Part shown: positions 52,166-60,099 of the stretch, piece by piece
Layout: every line of letters begins with the position of its first letter
Position numbering within the stretch: position 1 is the stretch's first letter
Assembly: GCA_002364005.1 (NCBI GenBank)
Contig: DEXG01000008.1
Location: 38,480-99,853, forward strand
Reading direction: 5' to 3'
Source: Phycisphaerales bacterium UBA3190
GTDB taxonomy: Bacteria; Planctomycetota; Phycisphaerae; Phycisphaerales; UBA1924
DNA length: 61,374 nt
Notes under the pieces: model-generated
Seen by the model: only the letters and a program-made list of their open reading frames with translations
Databases searched by the model: none
Told to the model about the DNA's origin: nothing
Program-made: the position numbers and the translations under genes

Positions 52166-53645
52166 CCATCAGGACCACGACCATCAGGATCACGAGCACC
52201 ATGACGATCGGGGACCCGATGTCGTGCTGCCCGGGACCGAGAGCGAAACCAGCGACGCGCCGGAAGAGGCGCTGATCACTGGGCGTGCGGCATCGGTGCG
52301 ATTCAACCGTGGCACGGATGCCGGGCTGACCAGCAACCGCGCCCGCATGGACGCAGCGAACCAGTCGCTCGCCGATGCGCTCAGGATCACCTATGTCTTC
52401 TTGCAGTTCGGCATGGTCGTGCTGATCGTGCTCTTCCTGCTCAGCGGTTTTCAACGGATCAACGAGGGTGAGCGTGGTATCTCGGTGTTCTTGGGCAAGC
52501 CGGCCCGGACCAATATCGAGCCCGGCCTGCGCCCGACCTGGCCCTATCCCATCGGTGAGCTGATCCGAGTGGGCGAGGGTGCGATCGAGGTGCCGCTGGC
52601 CCGCCAGTTCATGCCCGCTCGCCCCGGTGCGGTGAGCGACGAGCAGCTGCTCAATGCGAACTTCAACGAGTTCAACAGCGGCGGGCGTCTCAAGCCCGGC
52701 AGCGATTCGATGATCCTGACGGCGGACCAGAACATCGCCCACGCGCAGTTCCGTGTCAACTACCACCGCTCGAACCATCTTCGGTACATCGAGAATGTGC
52801 TGCCCGAGCAGGAGCAGGCGATCATCATCCTGGCCGTGCAGCGAGCCGTTGTGCACACGATGGCTGAAACGACGATCGACGATCTGCTCAAGTCCTCCGC
52901 TGAGGTGATCGCCGCGGAGATCAAGGACATCGCGCAGGGCACGCTGGATGATCTGGAGACGGGCATCACGATCGATCGTGTGGTACTGGTGCGCAAGAGT
53001 GCGCCGATGTTCCTGCTGGATCGCTTCGCCTCGGTGCAGTCTGCGGCTCAGAACGCGGGCAAGGAGCGTGAGGACGCGCTGCTCAAGCGTGATCAGGAGC
53101 TGAATCAGGTCGCCGGGCGTGCGTCCGGGATTCTGATCGAGATGATCAATGAGTACGAACGCCTCGTGGAACTCGGCGAAGCCGAGGAGGCCGAGGCGCT
53201 GCTGGCCAAGATCGACACGGTCATGGCGGGCGGCGATGTGAACTGGAACGGCCAGAGCACTCTGGCGATGGTTTCGGGCGAGGTTTCGGAGATTCTCAAC
53301 GGTGCTCAGGCCCAGGCCTCATCGCGCGTCTCTCGTGCGATCGCAGATCTTGAGCAGTTCAAGGCCAAGCAGGCCCAGTTTGATGCAAACCCGATGCTGA
53401 TGGTCGCACGCGACTGGTCGTCGGCGATGGCGGAGTTCCTCAACAAGGACTTCGTGACCACGATGTACCTGCCCGAGGGCCGCTCAGCAGAGCTGCTGAT
53501 CAACCCCGACCCAGACATCGAGCGTGAGCGTGATCGATTGCGGAAGCGTCGCGAGGCCGCGGAGAACATGCAGCAGCGTCGCATTGAGGCGCAGCAGGAT
53601 TTCTATCGCACGCAGCGTGGGCTTCAGCCACAGGATGCACCCTAA
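52158..53645 (+). CDS. HflK-like SPFH protein with histidine-rich N-terminus
   Basis: A 495-residue protein. The N-terminus is unusual: MSDHQDHDHQDHEHHDDRG is a His/Asp-rich, metal-binding-type stretch. A membrane helix (TYVFLQFGMVVLIVLFLLSGF) is followed by an SPFH domain (INEGERGISVFLGKPARTNI, GLRPTWPYPIGELIRV, AQFRVNYHRSNHLRYIENV) and a long coiled coil. The ATG at 52158 has GGAGG 7 bases upstream and overlaps the previous gene's stop. Its last codon abuts the next ATG. Confidence 0.88.
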   Translation: MSDHQDHDHQDHEHHDDRGPDVVLPGTESETSDAPEEALITGRAASVRFNRGTDAGLTSNRARMDAANQSLADALRITYVFLQFGMVVLIVLFLLSGFQRINEGERGISVFLGKPARTNIEPGLRPTWPYPIGELIRVGEGAIEVPLARQFMPARPGAVSDEQLLNANFNEFNSGGRLKPGSDSMILTADQNIAHAQFRVNYHRSNHLRYIENVLPEQEQAIIILAVQRAVVHTMAETTIDDLLKSSAEVIAAEIKDIAQGTLDDLETGITIDRVVLVRKSAPMFLLDRFASVQSAAQNAGKEREDALLKRDQELNQVAGRASGILIEMINEYERLVELGEAEEAEALLAKIDTVMAGGDVNWNGQSTLAMVSGEVSEILNGAQAQASSRVSRAIADLEQFKAKQAQFDANPMLMVARDWSSAMAEFLNKDFVTTMYLPEGRSAELLINPDPDIERERDRLRKRREAAENMQQRRIEAQQDFYRTQRGLQPQDAP

Positions 53646-54953
53646 ATGACGCAGGCACCGACGCAGAACGAACCAGCACCAACGCCCGCAGCACCCGGCG
53701 ACGCATCGGGCAGGGCGGTCGTGGGCTGTCAGCAGCTCACCAAGGTCTTCAAGGACTTCTGGATGCGTGATCGCGCCCGGGCGGTCGATCGCCTGGACAT
53801 GGTCATCAACGAGCACGAGGTCTTCGGCCTGTTGGGCCCCAACGGCTCGGGCAAGAGCACGACGATCAAGCTGATCCTCGGGCTGCTCAAGCCCACCAGC
53901 GGCCGCGTCGCCGTGTTCGGCAAGGCGCCGAGCGATGTGGCGATCAAGAAACGCATCGGGTACCTGCCCGAAGAGAGCTACCTCTATCCCTTCCTCAATG
54001 CACGCGAGACACTCGACTACTACGCCAAGCTCTTCGGGCTCGACGGCAAGACCCGTCAGCACCGCATCGACGAGCTGCTGCACATGGTCGGGCTCGAGCA
54101 CGCCCAGTTCCGCCCCGTGCGGGAGTACTCCAAGGGCATGCAGCGACGCATCGGCATCGCCCAGGCGCTGATCAATGACCCCGACCTGCTGATCCTTGAT
54201 GAGCCGACCACCGGCCTCGACCCGATCGGTACACGCCAGGTCAAGGACCTGATTCTTGAGCTTGGGCGTCGTGGCAAGACGGTGATCCTGTCGAGCCACC
54301 TGCTCAGCGATGTCGAAGATGTCGTCGATCGCATGGTGATTCTCTACGGCGGGCGCAAGCACGGCGAGGGCACCTGCGATGAGCTGCTGGCCAGCACGGA
54401 CCGGACCGTCATCGAAACCGACGAGCTTGATGAGGCGACGGTCGCGGAGATCGACGAGGTCATCCGGCGTCGGACCGAGGGGCAGAAGTCGATCCGCAGC
54501 GTCAGCGCCCCACGCCAGAAGCTGGAGCAGCTGTTCCTGGGCATTGTCGAGCAAGCCCAACGCGAGAAGGCCAGCACCTCGGGTGCGATGCACGGCGGCA
54601 TGACGGCGGGCTTCCTCAAGGGCGACGAGCAGGACGATGCCCGCGAGGGCGAATCGTTGATCGAGTCGCTGATGCAGGACGATGCGATCGAAGAACCCGC
54701 CCCAGCACAGGCAGAGGCACAGGCAACTCCTGATGCCAGTACCGATGAGGTGGCCCAGCCCGAGGGTGAAGATGATTCGCTCATCGGCTCACTGCTCGAC
54801 TCGAATGATGAGCCGCAGCAGCACGCCGTCCGAGAGGTTGACGAGGAGCGAGAGACCCCCACGGACGACGATCAGGTCGACCAGGGCATCATCGGCTCGC
54901 TGCTCGATGAGGATGATGACCAGAACGCCAGCGACGAGGACACCAAGCGGTGA
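53646..54953 (+). CDS. ABC transporter ATPase with acidic repeat tail
   Basis: A 435-residue ATPase. Walker A is GPNGSGKST, with the signature YSKGMQRRIGIAQ, Walker B LLILDEPTTGLDP and the H-loop SSHLLSDV. This is an ABC-2/drug-export-type ATPase. The C-terminal extension (about 320-435) is acidic and carries three copies of a short motif: SLIESLMQDD (337-346), SLIGSLLDSN (378-387) and GIIGSLLDED (414-423). The 53646 ATG abuts the upstream stop; the 3' end overlaps the permease start (GTGA). Confidence 0.93.
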   Translation: MTQAPTQNEPAPTPAAPGDASGRAVVGCQQLTKVFKDFWMRDRARAVDRLDMVINEHEVFGLLGPNGSGKSTTIKLILGLLKPTSGRVAVFGKAPSDVAIKKRIGYLPEESYLYPFLNARETLDYYAKLFGLDGKTRQHRIDELLHMVGLEHAQFRPVREYSKGMQRRIGIAQALINDPDLLILDEPTTGLDPIGTRQVKDLILELGRRGKTVILSSHLLSDVEDVVDRMVILYGGRKHGEGTCDELLASTDRTVIETDELDEATVAEIDEVIRRRTEGQKSIRSVSAPRQKLEQLFLGIVEQAQREKASTSGAMHGGMTAGFLKGDEQDDAREGESLIESLMQDDAIEEPAPAQAEAQATPDASTDEVAQPEGEDDSLIGSLLDSNDEPQQHAVREVDEERETPTDDDQVDQGIIGSLLDEDDDQNASDEDTKR

Positions 54954-56905
54954 GTTTTCGGCAGCGCATCACACAACTCGACCAAGTGCAGCGGAGCCGC
55001 ACCTTCAAGATGATCGCCAGCGTGGTGATCGCGATCGTGGCGATCGTACTGATCGGCTACGGGCTGATGAGCACCGATGAGGCGATGCCGCTGATGAACG
55101 ATCGCATCGCGCAGATGCCCACGGTTGTGCAGGACATGGCCGGCGAGGATATCCCCAACCCAGAGATCGCCCGCGCGGTCCAGATCCAGCGTCTGGTTCA
55201 GCAGGCCGAGCTGGGCACCATCATCGCGGTCTCATCGGCGTTGAGCGCGGTGATCCTGATCCTGGTCGTGTGGATGAACCTGGGGCTGATCTACCCGCTG
55301 CTGGCGGGTGTTGCGATCGGCATCCTGCTGATCTCCAAGTGGCTCGGGTTCGATCTCGCCGGGAGCATCCTGTTTGGGATGATCACGCTGACCCTCATCT
55401 TCATGGTGCTCATGCGTGGCGCGGGGATGCTGCTGAGCTTCGCGCACCCGGTGCTGGCGATTGCGCGCAATGTGCTGGCTGAAGCGGTGCGGATGAAGAT
55501 CTCGCTGGTCTTTATCGTGATGCTCTTCTTTGTGTTGGCCGCGTTGCCCATGCTGCTCAACGACAACGAATCGCTGCGGTACCGGGTCCAGAGCTTCCTG
55601 CAGTACTCGACGGGGTTCACCTACCTGTTCGTGGGGCTGCTGGTGGTCTTCTTCGGGGCCGCGACGGTGACCTACGAGCAGCGTGAGAAGGTGATTTGGC
55701 AGACGATGACCAAGCCCGTGGCGGCCTGGCAGTACCTGCTGGGCAAGTGGCTGGGCGTCTCGATGGTCGCCGCGATCCTGCTGGGCGTTTCGGCGCTGGG
55801 GGTGTTCCAGTTCACTGAGTACATGCGTCGCCTGCCCGCCAAGGGTGAGATCTCGGCCTTTGTCCCGGTCGATGGCACCGACATCACCGAGGACCGGCTG
55901 GTGCTGGAAACCCGCGTGCTGACCTCGCGTGTGGCGATCCAGTCGGTGCCCGATGCGACGAACGAAACGATCCAGGGGATCATCGACGACGGGATGCGTC
56001 AGTACATCGAAGAGCAGCAACGCACGAACCCCGAGTTCCAGCCCGATTCGGCTGAGCGGGCCGCGATCGAGAGCCGCATCTATACCGAGTGGCGCACCCA
56101 GTACTACTCGATCGATCCCAACGCCGAGCAGTATGAGACCTTCGTGTTCCAGGGGCTGAGCGAGGCCAAGAAGCTGAACCTGCCGCTGACGCTCCGCTAC
56201 AAGATCAACGCCGAGGGCAACCGCCCGGACATGTTCTATATCCTGACCTTCGCCTTCGCCGACGGCACGGTGCTGCCGCCGCGTCGAACGGGCCTTGGTT
56301 TCTCGCACTACATGACCGTCTCGCCGGACTTCATCGACGAGAACGGGCAGATGCGCCTGCAGATCTACAACGGCCAGCTGCGCGCCGAATCGGACGGGAT
56401 CTTTGGTCTGCAGACCAATGTGAATACCTTCACGATCCCGCCCGACGGGCTCGAACTGTCATACTCGGTCGGTGGCTATCGCTCGAACTTCGCGCGGGTC
56501 TACTTCGTGCTCTGGGTGAAGCTGTCCCTGCTGGGCATGCTCGCGGTCTGGGCGTCGACCTTCTCCAGCTTCCCGGTCGCGTGCCTGATCAGCGGCGGGC
56601 TCTTCTTCATCGGCGAGAGCGCCGGTTTCGTGCAGGATGCGCTCCCGGGCTGGGGCAAAACCAATGTCACGGGTGACCCATCGCTCTATCGCACCATCAT
56701 CTATCACTTCGCCGATACGGTGAGTTCGATGTTCAAGGCATTCAATGAGCTCCGACCCGCGACCAGACTCTCGGAGGGCGAGCTTCTCTCCTGGAGCACC
56801 GTCAGCGGCGGGGTCATGACGCTGGGTGTGGTGTCCGTGGTCTTCTTTGGGCTGGCCGTGGCAATATTCAGAAAACGACAGCTCGCGATTTACTCCGGGA
56901 ACTAG
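54950..56905 (+). CDS. ABC-2-type permease partner
   Basis: A 651-residue membrane protein with about eight helices: an N-terminal one (FKMIASVVIAIVAIVLIGYG), a group at about 100-200, and a C-terminal group (VYFVLWVKLSLLGMLAVWAS). The large loop (about 300-500) contains a presumed extracytoplasmic domain. Motif YEQREKVIWQTMTKPVAAW is shared with the divergent permease. The GTG at 54950 overlaps the ATPase stop. The pair forms a likely exporter of unknown cargo. Confidence 0.88.
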   Translation: MSFRQRITQLDQVQRSRTFKMIASVVIAIVAIVLIGYGLMSTDEAMPLMNDRIAQMPTVVQDMAGEDIPNPEIARAVQIQRLVQQAELGTIIAVSSALSAVILILVVWMNLGLIYPLLAGVAIGILLISKWLGFDLAGSILFGMITLTLIFMVLMRGAGMLLSFAHPVLAIARNVLAEAVRMKISLVFIVMLFFVLAALPMLLNDNESLRYRVQSFLQYSTGFTYLFVGLLVVFFGAATVTYEQREKVIWQTMTKPVAAWQYLLGKWLGVSMVAAILLGVSALGVFQFTEYMRRLPAKGEISAFVPVDGTDITEDRLVLETRVLTSRVAIQSVPDATNETIQGIIDDGMRQYIEEQQRTNPEFQPDSAERAAIESRIYTEWRTQYYSIDPNAEQYETFVFQGLSEAKKLNLPLTLRYKINAEGNRPDMFYILTFAFADGTVLPPRRTGLGFSHYMTVSPDFIDENGQMRLQIYNGQLRAESDGIFGLQTNVNTFTIPPDGLELSYSVGGYRSNFARVYFVLWVKLSLLGMLAVWASTFSSFPVACLISGGLFFIGESAGFVQDALPGWGKTNVTGDPSLYRTIIYHFADTVSSMFKAFNELRPATRLSEGELLSWSTVSGGVMTLGVVSVVFFGLAVAIFRKRQLAIYSGN

Positions 56906-56920
56906 GAAAGGGGCGATGCC

Positions 56921-58888
56921 ATGATGTACAACACGCGTGTTCGCCTGATCGCCCTGGCCTGCCTGTTCGCCGGTCTTGTTGGCTCGGGTTACTTCGGCAC
57001 CCAGATCACCGCCTCCACCGGACGCCACGGGCTCTCGTATACCGATACCGCAGAAGAGAACGACCCGCCCATGGTCGCGATGGGCATCGCCCTGGGCGCG
57101 ATGCGTGGCGTGTTCGTCAACTACCTCTGGATCCGTGCGACCAAGAAGAAGGACGAGGGGCAGTACTACGAGGCCGTCGAACTGGCCGACTGGATCACCC
57201 GCCTGCAGCCCCGGCTCCCGCAGGTGTGGACCTTCCATGCCTGGAACATGGCGTACAACATCTCGGTGACGACACAGACCCCGCAGGAGCGGTGGGGCTG
57301 GGTCAACGCGGGTGTTCGCCTGTTGCGGAACCGGGGGATCCGGGCGAATCCCAACGACATGCACATGCACAAGGAACTCGCGTGGATCTTCCTGCACAAG
57401 ATCGCGGGTTTCACCGACGACGCCAACCAGTACTACAAGCGTCAGTTCGCCTACGAGTGGCACAATGTGCTGGGGCGCAAGCCGGTGATCGATCCCGAGC
57501 ATCGCGATCGCGAGAGCGTGATCGAGCAGTATGTCGATTGGATCCAGCCCATCGTCGATGCTCCGGCGACACTGTCTGGCCTTGAGCAAGCGAACCCGAC
57601 CGCGGCCGCGATCGCCCGTGCCTACGAGGCACGACTCGGTGAAGACCTCGGAACACGGTTCCTCGAGCGGTACACGCTGCAGCTTGAGCTCGAACGGGCG
57701 GGGCGACTCGGCAGCATCCAGGAAACCTCGGGCCCGCGGACCAAGCTCTTCATGTCGCTTCAGGAAGACTTCACCGACGAGCAGGCCTGGACCGATCTGG
57801 TGAACCATGTCCGCCGTCGTGTGCTTGAGGACGAGTACTTCATGGAGCCGGTGCGCATGGTGCAGATCGTGCGCAAGTTCGGCCCGGTCGACTGGCGGCT
57901 TCCCGCGGCACACGCGTTGTACTGGGGTGCGCGTGGCACCGATGTCGGTCGCATGGAGGTTAACGAGCACAACGCCGATTCACTCGACTTCGTCAACGCC
58001 TACCGGCTCGTGATGCAGTCGGTCCAGGACCTGTGGCGATTCGGGGATATGTACTTCAACTACATCGATGTGCACGAGCAGCGTCAGGCCTACTACCAGG
58101 GCGTGCCCAACCCGTACTTCGTTCCGACCTACGGATCGATGCTCGATGAGGTGACGCAGGCGTCGGGGCTCTTTGAAGCGGACCGGCGTGCGTATCGCCA
58201 GTTCTCAGCTGGGTATATGAACTTCCTGCGTGACGCGGTGCGGTTCTTCTACCGGCGCGGTGATACGCAGCAGGCCGAGTACTGGTACGACAAGCTGCGC
58301 AACTGGAAGGGCCTGAACATCAACGATACAACCTTCGTTGATGAGGTCGCGCTCTCGCTCAAAGAGTTCGCTGACAAGCAACTGTACGACTCGATGGGCT
58401 CACCCCAGGTCGCGGTGTCCGAGGTCTATGGCGCGCTCCAGGGCGCGTACTACCAGGGGCTGCTGGCCGGGGATATCGACGCGTTCAACGGCATGTGGGA
58501 GTACGCACGCAAGGCCCACGCGTACTACTTCAGCGAGCAGTACCGCCAGGTCGTGTCATCGACCGCCGGTGCACGCATGGAGTTCATGGATCGGAACTTC
58601 CCATTCCTTGCGGGGAACATCTTCACGAATATCCTCGCAACACTGGGCCCGGAAGAAGCGGAAATCCTCTACAGCAATGCGCCCGAGGACCTCCGCCGGT
58701 ACGCGTACGACGCGCTCGTCACCCGGTTCAAGGTGTTCATCGATACCCAGTTCGAGCAGGGCCATGTCGAAGAGAACTTTGATATGCTCTTCCCCGAACC
58801 CAACGGTATGGAGCAGCATCGCATCCGCTATCAGCAAGAACTCGACCGCCGCGAGCAGCAGAATATTGAAGGCGTGATCAAGAACTGA
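56921..58888 (+). CDS. Large membrane-anchored helical-repeat protein, unknown
   Basis: A 655-residue protein. An N-terminal hydrophobic helix (about residues 8-26) is a signal/anchor. The remaining part is a dense helical array rich in aromatic residues and Arg: YLWIRATKKKDEGQYYEAVE, DWITRLQPRLPQVWTFHAWN, DYYKRQFAYEWHNVLGRKP-type patterns, which recall TPR-like repeats. I recognise no catalytic motif. It follows the ABC permease by 15 nt with its own AGGAAAGG SD, so it belongs to the operon and may be a substrate-facing adaptor. Confidence 0.82.
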   Translation: MMYNTRVRLIALACLFAGLVGSGYFGTQITASTGRHGLSYTDTAEENDPPMVAMGIALGAMRGVFVNYLWIRATKKKDEGQYYEAVELADWITRLQPRLPQVWTFHAWNMAYNISVTTQTPQERWGWVNAGVRLLRNRGIRANPNDMHMHKELAWIFLHKIAGFTDDANQYYKRQFAYEWHNVLGRKPVIDPEHRDRESVIEQYVDWIQPIVDAPATLSGLEQANPTAAAIARAYEARLGEDLGTRFLERYTLQLELERAGRLGSIQETSGPRTKLFMSLQEDFTDEQAWTDLVNHVRRRVLEDEYFMEPVRMVQIVRKFGPVDWRLPAAHALYWGARGTDVGRMEVNEHNADSLDFVNAYRLVMQSVQDLWRFGDMYFNYIDVHEQRQAYYQGVPNPYFVPTYGSMLDEVTQASGLFEADRRAYRQFSAGYMNFLRDAVRFFYRRGDTQQAEYWYDKLRNWKGLNINDTTFVDEVALSLKEFADKQLYDSMGSPQVAVSEVYGALQGAYYQGLLAGDIDAFNGMWEYARKAHAYYFSEQYRQVVSSTAGARMEFMDRNFPFLAGNIFTNILATLGPEEAEILYSNAPEDLRRYAYDALVTRFKVFIDTQFEQGHVEENFDMLFPEPNGMEQHRIRYQQELDRREQQNIEGVIKN

Positions 58889-58924
58889 TCGGAACGCGTG
58901 GCGTGATCGCTCAGGAAGCTTCGG

Positions 58925-59950
58925 TTAATGCCCGACGAGCATGTCGCGTGCTTTCTGATACCGCTCGTGTGTTCCAAGCACCACCTCCGCAGGGAGGGAT
59001 GGACCGGGAGGTGTTTTGTCCCACTTGCCCGACTTGGACAGGATCTCGAGGTACTCACGGAGATACTGCTTGTCGAAGCTCTTCTGGGCACGCCCGGGCT
59101 TGTAGTCGTCGGCGGGCCAGAACCGAGAAGAGTCGGGGGTCAGCGCCTCGTCGATCAGGATCGGGTCATGGCTGGCGATCTCCCCCTGTTCGTTCAGCGG
59201 GAGCCCGAACTCGAACTTGGTGTCGGCCAGGATGATCCCGTGATCGAGGGCGTAGGCGCTGGCGGCTTCGTAGATGTTCAGCGAGCGCTCGCGCAGGCGT
59301 TCCATCAGGGTGCGCCCGCCGAAGGCCTCGGCGTGCCGTGCCGCCTCGTCAAACCCGATGTTCTCGTCGTGCCCCGATTCGGCCTTGGTCGCGGGGGTGA
59401 AGATGGGTTCGGGGAGCTTGTCGCACTGCGTGAGCCCCTCGGGGAGCTTGACGCCGCAGACGCTGCCCGTCGCGTTGTAATCCTTGAGCCCGGAGCCCTC
59501 GAGGTAGCCCCGCACGATGCACTCGACGGGGATGACCTTGCAGAGGCGTCCGATGGTGACGCGTCCCTCGAGCAGTTCGGGGGTGGTCGCATTCGTGAAG
59601 GCCTCATCGGGGATCAGGTCGGTCCCGGTGCCGATGAGGTGGGTGGGGGAAAGTTCCTGATCTTCGATCCAGCGGAGCCAGAACGCGGCTATCTCGGTGA
59701 GCAGGCGGCCCTTGCCCGGGATCGGGTCGGGCATGATGACATCGAACGCGGAGATGCGATCGCTGGCAACCATCAGCATCGATGCGGGCACATGCTGCCC
59801 GAATGCGTCCTTGTGGGCCGTGATGGTGTAGGTATCCCGTACCTTGCCCGCGCGTTTATCGGGCAGATTCAGGTCGGTCTCGAAAACCGCGGGGCCGAGT
59901 TCCGACAAACGAGGATCGTGGGTCTGATGGGTTGGTGCGTTGCTGCTCAC
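58925..59950 (-). CDS. purC: Phosphoribosylaminoimidazole-succinocarboxamide synthase
   Basis: A 341-residue enzyme that ligates aspartate to CAIR in de novo purine synthesis. Signatures are KRAGKVRDTY (ATP-binding), SDRISAFDVIMPDPIPGKG, VRGYLEGSGLKDY, and KFEFGLPLNEQG. At over 300 residues it is the longer, yeast-like PurC form rather than the ~240-residue one. The GTG at 59948-59950 is preferred; a longer frame begins at 60034 but the added part is Pro/His/Arg-rich and not conserved. It is convergent with the SPFH-ABC operon. Confidence 0.94.
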   Translation of the reverse strand: MSSNAPTHQTHDPRLSELGPAVFETDLNLPDKRAGKVRDTYTITAHKDAFGQHVPASMLMVASDRISAFDVIMPDPIPGKGRLLTEIAAFWLRWIEDQELSPTHLIGTGTDLIPDEAFTNATTPELLEGRVTIGRLCKVIPVECIVRGYLEGSGLKDYNATGSVCGVKLPEGLTQCDKLPEPIFTPATKAESGHDENIGFDEAARHAEAFGGRTLMERLRERSLNIYEAASAYALDHGIILADTKFEFGLPLNEQGEIASHDPILIDEALTPDSSRFWPADDYKPGRAQKSFDKQYLREYLEILSKSGKWDKTPPGPSLPAEVVLGTHERYQKARDMLVGH

Positions 59951-60099
59951 ACCCCACGATAGCGCGTGATAGCCGGGCGTGTCCCGGCGATGAGGTGTGA
60001 ATTCGCCACTCAGGGGGGCGATCGGCTCGCCCAAGGCGCATGGATCTCATATCCTTTATGGAGCGCCTGAAGCGGGTGCGATGGAGATGATCTAATTTT

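Noticed and set aside
56459..57970. 503-residue minus-strand ORF
   Set aside because: Antisense shadow of the permease and the helical-repeat gene.
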